Assembly (NCBI RefSeq): GCF_007097145.1
Contig: NZ_VJVZ01000001.1
Location: 310,001-374,000 of the forward strand
Length of the DNA stretch: 64,000 nt
Source: Flavobacterium zepuense
GTDB lineage: Bacteria; Bacteroidota; Bacteroidia; Flavobacteriales; Flavobacteriaceae
Direction: 5' to 3'
Within the stretch, counting starts at the first letter, position 1; each line of letters opens with the position of its first letter. This document shows positions 36,712 to 44,380 of the stretch, in pieces. The translations under genes and the position numbers were made by a program. The notes beneath the pieces were generated by a model. It was given only the letters and a program-made list of their open reading frames with translations, did not search any database and was not told the DNA's origin.

Positions 36712-37245
36712 ATGACACAGGAAGAATTACTTGCGCAAATCTACAAAAAAGACGGCAAAGCCTTTACTGCACTGTACGACATGTATTCTAAAAGTCTTTA
36801 CGGCGTAATTTATAACCTTATAAAAGACCGCGAAGAAAGCGAAGATGTACTACAGGAAGTATTTGTAAAAATTTGGAAGAACATAGATTCTTACAACGAA
36901 ACAAAAGGCCGCTTTTTTACCTGGATCCTTAATATAGCCCGCAATACCTCTATAGACAGGCTTAGATCTAAAAGCCATAATAACAGTTTAAAAAACCTTA
37001 GTGCCGACAATTTCGTACATATTCTTGACCATAACACAAGTGTGACCAACAAGATAGACGCAATAGGCATAAAGGAGTTTATTAACAAGCTTAAGCCAAA
37101 ATGCATAAAGCTTATCGACCTGCTGTTTTTTAAAGGGTATACCCAGCAGGAGGCCAGTGAGGAGCTTGAAATACCTTTGGGCACTGTGAAGACACAAAAC
37201 AGAAATTGCATTAGTGAATTAAGAAACATCCTACAGGTACAATGA
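36712..37245 (+). CDS. ECF RNA polymerase sigma factor
   Basis: A 177-aa sigma-70 family factor. Region 2 contains EDVLQEVFVKIWKN and region 4 contains GYTQQEASEELEIPLGTVKTQNRN. The start at 36712 (MTQEELLAQ) is preferred over the in-frame start at 36661. The stop overlaps the anti-sigma start (ATGA), so the two are translationally coupled. It recognises unknown stress promoters. Confidence 0.93.
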   Translation: MTQEELLAQIYKKDGKAFTALYDMYSKSLYGVIYNLIKDREESEDVLQEVFVKIWKNIDSYNETKGRFFTWILNIARNTSIDRLRSKSHNNSLKNLSADNFVHILDHNTSVTNKIDAIGIKEFINKLKPKCIKLIDLLFFKGYTQQEASEELEIPLGTVKTQNRNCISELRNILQVQ

Positions 37246-38033
37246 ACACCGAAGAATACATAGCATCCGGGATACTGGAGCTCTACGTTTTTGGATTATT
37301 ATCTGAAAACGAGAATAAAGAGGTAAATGATATGGCCCATAAACATGAGGCTGTACAGGCAGAAATACTTTCTATAGAAAAGGCGGTTATAAACCTGTCG
37401 TACTCTGTTGCGCCGCATTTATCGGCAGCCAATTACGAGAAAATAAGGCAGCAGCTTATAGATAAACACAACAATAACAACGGCGTGGTACAAATGGAGC
37501 CTAAGCGTGGCATGAGCCAGTATATGGGCTGGGCGGCAGCGGTTATACTTTCTTTTGGGCTTGCTTACCAGTACTACCAAACTGATGAAGCTACTAAAGA
37601 GATACAGTCGGCAAACGCCAAAACATCTAAATATGAGCAGCTTGTTGCCAGCTTAGAGCAAAAAAACAACCAGGCCGAAAAAGCCCTTAACGTGGTGCGC
37701 GACAACGCCACCAGCGTAGTTAAACTTGCAGGTCAGGAAGTGGCTCCGCAATCTTACGCAAAGGTGTACCTTAACAAAAATAAGAAGGAAATTTATGTAG
37801 ACCTTGCCGGCCTGCCTACCCCGCCTAAGGGTAAAGTGTACCAAATATGGGCACTTAGGTTAGACCCTATTACCCCTACCAGCATTGGCGTTATTGCCGA
37901 TAAGAATGCCAACTACGGTATCTTTAAGGTGGATAACAACGATGGTGCACAAGCTTTTGGTATAACATTAGAGCCTGCCGGTGGTAGCCCAAGCCCTACA
38001 ATGGAGCAGCTGTATACGTTAGGTAAAGTATAA
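37242..38033 (+). CDS. Anti-sigma factor (RskA-type)
   Basis: A 263-aa single-pass membrane protein: cytosolic N-terminal zinc-free anti-sigma-like domain (about 1-80), TM about 88-105 (MGWAAAVILSFGLAYQYY), a periplasmic coiled coil and an RskA-type C-terminal beta domain (VYQIWALRLDPITPTSIGVI). It partners the overlapping sigma gene by holding it inactive at the membrane. A terminator follows. Confidence 0.88.
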   Translation: MNTEEYIASGILELYVFGLLSENENKEVNDMAHKHEAVQAEILSIEKAVINLSYSVAPHLSAANYEKIRQQLIDKHNNNNGVVQMEPKRGMSQYMGWAAAVILSFGLAYQYYQTDEATKEIQSANAKTSKYEQLVASLEQKNNQAEKALNVVRDNATSVVKLAGQEVAPQSYAKVYLNKNKKEIYVDLAGLPTPPKGKVYQIWALRLDPITPTSIGVIADKNANYGIFKVDNNDGAQAFGITLEPAGGSPSPTMEQLYTLGKV

Positions 38034-38056
38034 ATAGATAATGATATGATATTGAG

Positions 38057-38085
38057 AAAGGAAGCTTTAGGGCTTCCTTTTTTTT
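38057..38085 (+). terminator. Terminator after the sigma/anti-sigma operon
   Basis: AAAGGAAGC pairs with GCTTCCTTT (38057-38065 with 38072-38080), followed by TTTTT. Its T-run also forms the -33 TTTG of the sirtuin promoter candidate. Confidence 0.85.
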
Positions 38086-38114
38086 GTTTAATAAACCGAA
38101 AGAAGTTAAATTTG
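38083..38114 (+). promoter_or_regulatory. Full Bacteroidota promoter candidate (TTTG-N20-TAAATTTG) for the sirtuin gene
   Basis: TTTG at 38083-38086 and TAAATTTG at 38107-38114 are 20 bp apart, fitting the TTTG-N19/20-TAnnTTTG consensus. The predicted transcription start falls at or within 2-4 bases of the ATG at 38118, so the transcript may be leaderless. Confidence 0.45.
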
Positions 38115-38117
38115 AAT

Positions 38118-38804
38118 ATGAAAAAAGTTGTAGTGCTTAGTGGTGCCGGCATGAGTGCCGAAAGTGGTATTAATACCTTTAGGGATGCAGGCGGGCTGTG
38201 GGAAGGCCATGATGTTATGGAAGTAGCATCGCCCGAAGGCTGGCGCAAAAACCCGGCGCTGGTGCTGGACTTTTATAACAAGCGCCGCCGGCAGCTTTTT
38301 GAGGTACAGCCCAACAAAGCGCACTTTATTACAGCCGAATTAGAAGCCGACTTTGAGGTTACCATCATCACCCAAAATGTAGACGACCTGCACGAGCGCG
38401 CCGGTAGCAACAACGTACTGCACCTGCATGGCGAGCTGCTTAAAGCCCGTAGCGTATATAACACCAACGATATTATAGATTTTAAAGGCGATATAAACCT
38501 GGGCGACCTGCATACCGATGGTTACCAGCTCAGGCCGCACATAGTGTGGTTTGGCGAGGCCGTACCGGCTATAGAAGAGGCCATACCCTACGTTGAGCAG
38601 GCCGATTATATTATTGTTATTGGCACATCATTACAGGTGTTCCCCGCCGCCGGATTGTTAGATTTTGCCACTCGCGATGCCCAAATTTATTACATAGACC
38701 CTAAACCTGCCGGTATACCCAACCTGCGCAACCCGCTGGAGGTTTTCCCGGTACTGGCAAGTGAGGGTATGGAGATAGTAGCAGCCAAATTAAGACAACA
38801 ATAA
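38118..38804 (+). CDS. Sir2-family NAD-dependent protein deacylase (class III, cysteine-free)
   Basis: A 228-aa sirtuin: GAGMSAESG (9-17), TQNVDDLHERAG (85-96), catalytic His104 in HLHGEL and GTSLQVFPA. Tyr53 and Arg56 (FYNKRRR) form the Y-x-x-R pair of SIRT5/CobB-type desuccinylases, so it may act on acidic acyl-lysines as well as acetyl-lysine. The protein has no cysteine, so the usual four-Cys zinc ribbon is absent. The start at 38118 (MKKVVVLSG) is chosen because the longer frame runs through a terminator. It overlaps the next gene by one base. Confidence 0.9.
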   Translation: MKKVVVLSGAGMSAESGINTFRDAGGLWEGHDVMEVASPEGWRKNPALVLDFYNKRRRQLFEVQPNKAHFITAELEADFEVTIITQNVDDLHERAGSNNVLHLHGELLKARSVYNTNDIIDFKGDINLGDLHTDGYQLRPHIVWFGEAVPAIEEAIPYVEQADYIIVIGTSLQVFPAAGLLDFATRDAQIYYIDPKPAGIPNLRNPLEVFPVLASEGMEIVAAKLRQQ

Positions 38805-39313
38805 TGGGATCTAAACTTAAAGAGTTACAAAAACTTTACAAAGGCGATGAAAACAACTTATTATATTATTATTCATCACCGGGTTTTACCTATGATTTGT
38901 TTGGTTGTAAGCTGGCGATAGACCATGATCTTAATTATAGGATGGTTTTTAGGTATTTTGATCCTAAAATAAAAATTCTCGGTAAGCCCGATTTTTATTG
39001 TGAAGGTATGATTCCTGAAAGTATTAAACAAAAACTAACGGAGTTGATAGCTGTAGGATTTTCTGATCTTAAACCCATTTATTCACCTTATTCAAACCAC
39101 TACGTGCCAGACGATACAGGCAGTCATGAATATCTTATCAATACAAAAGATGGATTTTTAAGAAGCTCATTGTATTCTATATCTTTTTCTGACCACATAC
39201 AATTTAAAACGAAAAACGAAATATTGTATTATGAACTGCATTGTAAGTTATTAAAGTGGATTCAAGGCTTATATGACTTTGTAAAACAAATACATTATAG
39301 TGATTTAAAGTAA
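38804..39313 (+). CDS. Hypothetical protein
   Basis: A 169-aa soluble, aromatic-rich protein (many Tyr/Phe) with no signal peptide or recognised domain. Overlaps the sirtuin stop by one base and converges on the next gene, leaving 2 bp between them. The DNA is more AT-rich than the sirtuin gene, which hints at recent arrival. Confidence 0.7.
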   Translation: MGSKLKELQKLYKGDENNLLYYYSSPGFTYDLFGCKLAIDHDLNYRMVFRYFDPKIKILGKPDFYCEGMIPESIKQKLTELIAVGFSDLKPIYSPYSNHYVPDDTGSHEYLINTKDGFLRSSLYSISFSDHIQFKTKNEILYYELHCKLLKWIQGLYDFVKQIHYSDLK

Positions 39314-39315
39314 TC

Positions 39316-40245
39316 TTAGTCATTCCACTTAAACTCTTTTTTAATTTGCTCCAGCCATTTAGTGTCTTTTATAGGTATAGGTCCCGTTTGGGTTTTTCTA
39401 AATTGCTCCGGCATTTGTTGTAAAGTAAAGGAATTAAATACCTGGCTGCCAAAGTGCAGGTAATGGTAAAAATCGTAATTACGAAAAATTACATCGGTAA
39501 TTTCATTGTTTAAGTAGGCTTTTTTTATTGACGGGAATAAAGCCTCCCATACCTCGCGCTGGTTCTTTTCAAACTGAAAATTATGAATTAGGGTAGTATC
39601 AAAACCATTCTGAATGCATGCAAAACTTTTATCGCCTGCATACACTCCCCATTTAGTAGCAATAGTTAGAATAGGCTCAATATTTTTAAAATGATATTCG
39701 GCCAGATAATTTTTAATGGTTTCCTGTTGTAAAGAATCAATTCCGGGAATATTTAAAACCTTCATTGCAAAGGCAGTAATGTACTGGTCTTTCTCGTTAA
39801 TGGTATTCAGTTTTCTTAAGTCCGCCTGTTTATCAAAATTATTAGTCAGCCAAATGGTGTGGTTTTTCAAATACATTTCTTTAAACCACGAGGCAAGGTT
39901 GCCCTTCATAATAGCATTAAAGTAATTTTCGTTTCCTGTAAGGTATGCGGCATCAAAACCGTGGTTTTTTACCAATACGGTTAGCTCATTCTTAAAATAG
40001 TTTATATCGTTATGGTAATAAGCCGGTTCTAATAACCGCCTTTTTAGTAAAACTTCATGACCGTATCCTTTTTCCAGGAGGGAAACTTCAGCTTTTACGG
40101 TGTTATAGGCAGCTTTATCTTCATAGCCTGAATTTAGCACAGGCAGTATTTTCTCTTTAATAACAATATCGCGTTTGTTTTGTGCATACGCACTGGTCGT
40201 TAAAAGAATACTGAAAATTATGTGCAAGGTGTTTTTTATACTCAT
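39316..40245 (-). CDS. Exported hypothetical protein
   Basis: A 309-aa protein with a signal peptide (LHIIFSILLTTSAYAQ) and a mostly helical mature part. No family is recognised. The stop is 2 bp from that of the preceding gene. Low GC like its neighbours. Confidence 0.75.
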   Translation of the reverse strand: MSIKNTLHIIFSILLTTSAYAQNKRDIVIKEKILPVLNSGYEDKAAYNTVKAEVSLLEKGYGHEVLLKRRLLEPAYYHNDINYFKNELTVLVKNHGFDAAYLTGNENYFNAIMKGNLASWFKEMYLKNHTIWLTNNFDKQADLRKLNTINEKDQYITAFAMKVLNIPGIDSLQQETIKNYLAEYHFKNIEPILTIATKWGVYAGDKSFACIQNGFDTTLIHNFQFEKNQREVWEALFPSIKKAYLNNEITDVIFRNYDFYHYLHFGSQVFNSFTLQQMPEQFRKTQTGPIPIKDTKWLEQIKKEFKWND

Positions 40246-40332
40246 TGTAAATTGATTTTAAAGGCTAACTGCAATGTAGCAGTTTAATCCTTATATTTAA
40301 TAGTTAGGCTTAGATGATAATTTTTTTTTACA

Positions 40333-40349
40333 TTACCAAATTTTGGTAA
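40333..40349. promoter_or_regulatory. Palindromic operator candidate upstream of parD
   Basis: TTACCAAA-T-TTTGGTAA is a perfect 8-bp palindrome with one central base, ending 19 bp before the parD start. ParD-type antitoxins autoregulate by binding such sites. Confidence 0.55.
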
Positions 40350-40368
40350 CTTTATAAAAAATTTAATC

Positions 40369-40620
40369 ATGGGAAAAAACACTTCAATATCGTTAGACCA
40401 TCATTTTGAAAGTTTTATTGAACAAACGGTCACTAATGGAAGATTTAAAAACGCAAGCGAAGTTGTTAGGGCGGGATTACGCTTGCTTGAAGAGGAAGAA
40501 GATCGCCTGATACTGCTCAAAAATGCAATTAATGAAGGTATTGATAGCGGCCGGGCAACCGATTTTGATCCTAAAAAGCATCTTGCATCACTTAAAGCCA
40601 AAAGAACATCTAATGGCTAA
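40369..40620 (+). CDS. parD: ParD-family antitoxin (ribbon-helix-helix)
   Basis: An 83-aa CopG/ParD-type protein: beta strand NTSISLDHHFESF then RFKNASEVVRAGLRLLEEEE, the RHH dimer fold, and a toxin-binding C-terminal tail. The overlap with parE is eight bases. It sits in an AT-rich pocket with hypothetical genes. Confidence 0.9.
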   Translation: MGKNTSISLDHHFESFIEQTVTNGRFKNASEVVRAGLRLLEEEEDRLILLKNAINEGIDSGRATDFDPKKHLASLKAKRTSNG

Positions 40621-40909
40621 ATACTATTTCACTAACAGGGCAGTTGATGATTTATCTGATATTTGGAATTATACTTTTGATGCATGGTCAGAACAACAAG
40701 CCGATAAATATTATGAATTACTTTCAGATGGTTGCCAACAACTCGCAAATAATCCAAATCTCGGCAAATTATACACCGAAATAGGTAATTTATTATTAGG
40801 TTACAAATTGGGCGAACATGTTGTTTTTTATACCATAATAAATAATGAGGAAATTGAAATTGTAAGGATACTTCATAGCAGAATGGATTTAAAGAAAAAA
40901 TTCTACTAA
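40613..40909 (+). CDS. parE: ParE/RelE-superfamily toxin
   Basis: A 98-aa toxin with the family pattern AKYYFTNRAVDDLSDIWNYT, PNLGKLYTEIG and the C-terminal ILHSRMDLKKKF. The start is at 40613 (MAKYYF): upstream in-frame codons from 40523 lie inside parD and lack similarity. The overlap with parD by eight bases is typical for the operon. ParE toxins poison DNA gyrase; this has not been tested here. Confidence 0.9.
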   Translation: MAKYYFTNRAVDDLSDIWNYTFDAWSEQQADKYYELLSDGCQQLANNPNLGKLYTEIGNLLLGYKLGEHVVFYTIINNEEIEIVRILHSRMDLKKKFY

Positions 40910-40960
40910 GACCTTAAATTTTAATGAACAATCCCATTTTCTTAATTCACCTTAAAACCC

Positions 40961-40968
40961 TATATTTG
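40961..40968 (+). promoter_or_regulatory. Bacteroidota -7 promoter element (TATATTTG) for purB
   Basis: Exact TAnnTTTG, 28 bp before the ATG at 40997. A TTTT stretch lies 20 bp upstream. Confidence 0.55.
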
Positions 40969-40996
40969 CGCGCATAAATACAACAACAGAATATTT

Positions 40997-42349
40997 ATGC
41001 AACAATTATCTGAACTGAATGCAATATCGCCTATAGACGGCAGGTACAGGAACAAAACCGTTTCATTAGCCGCTTTTTTCTCAGAAGAAGCCCTTATAAA
41101 ATACCGTGTACTTGTAGAGATAGAGTACTTTATTGCACTTTGCGAATTACCTTTACCACAACTTACCGGCATAGACAAAAGCACATATGGCCCGCTTAGG
41201 GACATTTACAATAACTTTTCGTCTGATGATGCCCTTCAGATAAAAGAAATAGAAAAAACTACCAACCACGATGTTAAAGCCGTTGAATATTTTATAAAAT
41301 CGGCTTTTGATAAACTTGGGCTTGATGCTTATAAAGAGTTTATACACTTTGGCTTAACATCTCAGGATATAAACAATACTGCTATACCGCTTAGCACTAA
41401 AGAGGCGTTTGAAAAGGTTTACATGCCCTCTTTCATTAGCCTTGTTGCTAAACTTAAGGAGCTTAGTACCGAGTGGATGGACATACCAATGCTGGCACGC
41501 ACGCACGGGCAACCGGCATCGCCAACACGCTTGGGTAAAGAAATTCACGTTTTTGTAGAGCGTTTAGAGGAGCAGCTACGCTACCTTAACAATATACCGT
41601 TCGCAGCTAAATTTGGCGGCGCTACCGGTAACTTTAACGCACATTTTGTGGCGTACCCACAAACCGACTGGAGGCAATTTGGCAACACGTTTGTAGAAGG
41701 CACACTGGGCCTTAAACACTCGTTCCCAACCACGCAAATTGAGCACTACGACCATTTTGCTGCCTTTTTTGATGCCCTTAAGCGTATCAATACCATATTA
41801 ATAGACTTGGATAGGGATATCTGGACCTACGTTTCTATGGATTATTTTAAACAAAAAATAAAGGCCGGAGAAATAGGATCATCGGCTATGCCGCACAAGG
41901 TAAACCCTATAGATTTTGAAAACTCTGAAGGTAACTTAGGTATTGCTAATGCCATTTTTGAGCACCTTTCGGCTAAACTGCCTATCTCAAGGCTGCAGCG
42001 CGACCTTACTGATAGTACTGTTTTAAGGAACATTGGCGTACCTATTGGCCATACTATCATAGCTTTTGAAGCTACCCTTAAAGGACTTAACAAGCTGTTG
42101 CTTAACGCCGATAAATTTGCTGAGGACTTAGAGCGTAACTGGGCCGTAGTGGCAGAGGCGATACAAACCATCCTTCGCCGTGAAGCATACCCTAACCCGT
42201 ATGAGGCACTTAAAGACCTAACCCGTACCAACACGGTTATAGATAAAAATGCAATACACAACTTTATCAATACATTAAACGTAACCGATGAAGTTAGGGC
42301 TGAACTGCTTAAAATTACACCTGCAAATTATTTAGGGATAACAGTGTAG
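40997..42349 (+). CDS. purB: Adenylosuccinate lyase
   Basis: Fumarase/aspartase-superfamily enzyme that catalyses two steps of purine synthesis (SAICAR and adenylosuccinate cleavage). A 450-aa protein with the superfamily signature SSAMPHKVNP near residue 295 and the HFGLTSQDINNTA and ARTHGQPASPT active-site segments. It has normal length. It precedes the LRR lipoprotein on the same strand, but the latter has its own promoter element. Confidence 0.96.
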   Translation: MQQLSELNAISPIDGRYRNKTVSLAAFFSEEALIKYRVLVEIEYFIALCELPLPQLTGIDKSTYGPLRDIYNNFSSDDALQIKEIEKTTNHDVKAVEYFIKSAFDKLGLDAYKEFIHFGLTSQDINNTAIPLSTKEAFEKVYMPSFISLVAKLKELSTEWMDIPMLARTHGQPASPTRLGKEIHVFVERLEEQLRYLNNIPFAAKFGGATGNFNAHFVAYPQTDWRQFGNTFVEGTLGLKHSFPTTQIEHYDHFAAFFDALKRINTILIDLDRDIWTYVSMDYFKQKIKAGEIGSSAMPHKVNPIDFENSEGNLGIANAIFEHLSAKLPISRLQRDLTDSTVLRNIGVPIGHTIIAFEATLKGLNKLLLNADKFAEDLERNWAVVAEAIQTILRREAYPNPYEALKDLTRTNTVIDKNAIHNFINTLNVTDEVRAELLKITPANYLGITV

Positions 42350-42364
42350 CTTAAAATAATTTCA

Positions 42365-42372
42365 TAGATTTG
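42365..42372 (+). promoter_or_regulatory. Bacteroidota -7 promoter element (TAGATTTG) for the LRR lipoprotein
   Basis: Exact TAnnTTTG, 23 bp before the ATG at 42396. Confidence 0.4.
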
Positions 42373-42395
42373 AAAACCAACCAATACTACCTATC

Positions 42396-43646
42396 ATGAA
42401 AAAATTATTCAGCTTACTATTGTTATCGCTACTGTTTTCGTGCAATAATGACGATAACATAACCTATACTATGAGCAGCTCTATGGAGCTTACTACACAG
42501 GCACAGGTAGATGCTTTTGTGGCATCAAATTATTCATCGGTAAATGGTACGTTATTAATTGGCAGCTATTACGAAGAAACTGATATTACCGATCTTTCAG
42601 GGCTTGAACATCTTACCGATGTAAGTGGCGAGTTAAAAATCTTTGGCAACACACAGCTTTCAAGCTTAGAAGGTTTACATAATTTAAAGCATGCCGAATC
42701 TGTAGAGATCAAGTCAAATTCAATCACTGATTTAAAGGGGCTACGCTCGTTAGAAGGTGTAGGCCAGGACGGTCCCGGTTATCTTATTATCTCTAACAAT
42801 CAATTTCTTAAAGATTTAAAAGGCTTAGAAAAAATCACTGAGCTTCCCTGGCTACGCATAGATAATAACCAGGCTTTGGAAAGTTTAGCCGGGCTTACAA
42901 ACGTTACAAAAATAAGCAGCCTTGATATTAGCAACTGCCCTAAGCTTACATCGCTTACCGGTTTAGATAATGTATCTAATCTACAATCGTTAACCATAGG
43001 GGGTAATACCACGCTTACATCATTAGAAGCCCTTAAAAACGTAACCAGCCTATCTTATCTTTTGATAGTAGAAAATAATGCCCTAATCTCTTTACAGGGC
43101 CTCCATAATGCAACTTCAATACAATACGCATCTATTCAAAACAATCCGCTTATTAACTCGTTACAAGGCCTTCATAACCTTGAAAATGCCGAGATTTTAG
43201 AAATTATAGGAGCCAACGGCCTGACATCCCTGCAAGGGCTTGAAAAAATTACAACAATTAAGGATTTAACAATACAGGAAAACACAAACCTTACTTCTTT
43301 ACAAGGTTTGCAAAATTTACTAAGCGTTGGTTTGCTCGAAGTTCACAACAACCAAGCCTTAGTAACTATAGAGCAGCTTTCTACGTTAACGCAAATTATA
43401 CCGCCTTCTAATAATCAGGTAAGTAGGATAAGTATAAGTTCAAATAATGCACTTACATCACTTAATGGATTGCAAAATGTTAACCCGTTTCTCGGCCAGT
43501 TAAATGTAACGTATAATGAATCGCTACAAAACCTTTGCGCTATAACGGGGCTTACCCCTACCGGAACTGACGTGGATGTTTACTTGTATAACAACGCAAA
43601 TCCTGTTACGGCATACACTATAAATAATAGTAATTGTAGCCTGTAA
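42396..43646 (+). CDS. Leucine-rich-repeat-like lipoprotein (receptor L-domain type)
   Basis: A 416-aa protein with lipobox LLFSC at Cys16 and about 13 repeats of the LTSLQGLxNVTSLxxLxI type, as in receptor L-domain and extracellular LRR proteins of Bacteroidota. It is expected on the outer surface or in the periplasm, perhaps for adhesion. No sortase or C-terminal secretion domain is seen. Function unknown. Confidence 0.8.
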   Translation: MKKLFSLLLLSLLFSCNNDDNITYTMSSSMELTTQAQVDAFVASNYSSVNGTLLIGSYYEETDITDLSGLEHLTDVSGELKIFGNTQLSSLEGLHNLKHAESVEIKSNSITDLKGLRSLEGVGQDGPGYLIISNNQFLKDLKGLEKITELPWLRIDNNQALESLAGLTNVTKISSLDISNCPKLTSLTGLDNVSNLQSLTIGGNTTLTSLEALKNVTSLSYLLIVENNALISLQGLHNATSIQYASIQNNPLINSLQGLHNLENAEILEIIGANGLTSLQGLEKITTIKDLTIQENTNLTSLQGLQNLLSVGLLEVHNNQALVTIEQLSTLTQIIPPSNNQVSRISISSNNALTSLNGLQNVNPFLGQLNVTYNESLQNLCAITGLTPTGTDVDVYLYNNANPVTAYTINNSNCSL

Positions 43647-43684
43647 CAAAATTCTTTATCAGCAATCTATAAATATATGTTAAA

Positions 43685-43769
43685 GCCTGTTTAAATTTAT
43701 TTCGTAAGAATTTTAATAGCTTATTTTTGAAAATAACGAAATTCTTACCTCTAACAAATTTAAACAGGC
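43685..43769. repeat. Nested inverted repeats around the KefF-like promoter
   Basis: The outer arms GCCTGTTTAAATTT (43685-43698) and AAATTTAAACAGGC (43756-43769) are perfect 14-bp complements. Inside are GTAAGAATTT (43704-43713) and AAATTCTTAC (43739-43748), 10-bp complements. The promoter-like TATTTTTG (43722-43729) lies in the centre. It may be an operator array or a small palindromic (MITE-like) element. I cannot tell which. Confidence 0.6.
43722..43729 (+). promoter_or_regulatory. Bacteroidota -7 promoter element (TATTTTTG) for the KefF-like gene
   Basis: TAnnTTTG match, 47 bp before the start at 43776, flanked on both sides by the inverted repeats. Confidence 0.4.
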
Positions 43770-43775
43770 CGCTAC

Positions 43776-44378
43776 ATGCAAAACAAGATACTTATACTCT
43801 TTGCCCATCCGCTGTTTGAGAAATCAAACGCTAATGATGCATTGGTACAAAGTATACCGGAGTCGGCTAACATTACTTTTCACGACCTGTACCAGGAATA
43901 CCCTGATTTTGATATTGATGTAAAGCGCGAGCAGGAACTGCTTGTACTGCATGACATTATTATTTGGCACCACCCTATGTATTGGTACAGCTGCCCTCCC
44001 CTTTTAAAGCAGTGGATAGACCTTGTTTTAGAGCATGGCTGGGCGTACGGCCGGGATGGCTTTGCCCTTAAAGGCAAATTGCTCTTACAGGCTATAACTA
44101 CCGGTGGCAAAAAAGAAAATTACTGCGCTACAGGCAGTAACAACTTTACAATATTACAATTAATGGAACCCTTTTGCCAAACGGCAAAGGTATGTAACAT
44201 GACCTACCTACCGCCGTTTGTGGTTCACGGTACACACTCTATGGATGCCGATGGCTACAAAAAATACGGTAAGTTGTATGAGCAGGTACTGCTATTTCTT
44301 GAACACAAAAAGCTGAACTTTGCAGAACTGGACAAATATTCTTATTTTAACGACTACATACAAACTAAAATTGGGTAA
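43776..44378 (+). CDS. NAD(P)H oxidoreductase of the KefF/NQO1 family
   Basis: A 200-aa flavodoxin-like protein (ILILFAHPLFEKSNAND, HHPMYWYSCPPLLKQWIDLVLEHGWAYG, TTGGKKENY), as in KefF and MdaB/NQO1-type quinone reductases. KefF is the cytosolic activator of KefC. Here the KefC-like gene starts 2 bp after its stop, so the same pairing is likely. Confidence 0.88.
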   Translation: MQNKILILFAHPLFEKSNANDALVQSIPESANITFHDLYQEYPDFDIDVKREQELLVLHDIIIWHHPMYWYSCPPLLKQWIDLVLEHGWAYGRDGFALKGKLLLQAITTGGKKENYCATGSNNFTILQLMEPFCQTAKVCNMTYLPPFVVHGTHSMDADGYKKYGKLYEQVLLFLEHKKLNFAELDKYSYFNDYIQTKIG

Positions 44379-44380
44379 TT

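Noticed and set aside
38046..38117. Upstream extension of the sirtuin gene
   Set aside because: It runs through a terminator and the promoter candidate; the family start is MKKVVVLSG.
43685..43769. Reading the long palindrome as a terminator of the LRR gene
   Set aside because: No T-run follows, and the arms are separated by 57 bp with a promoter element between them.
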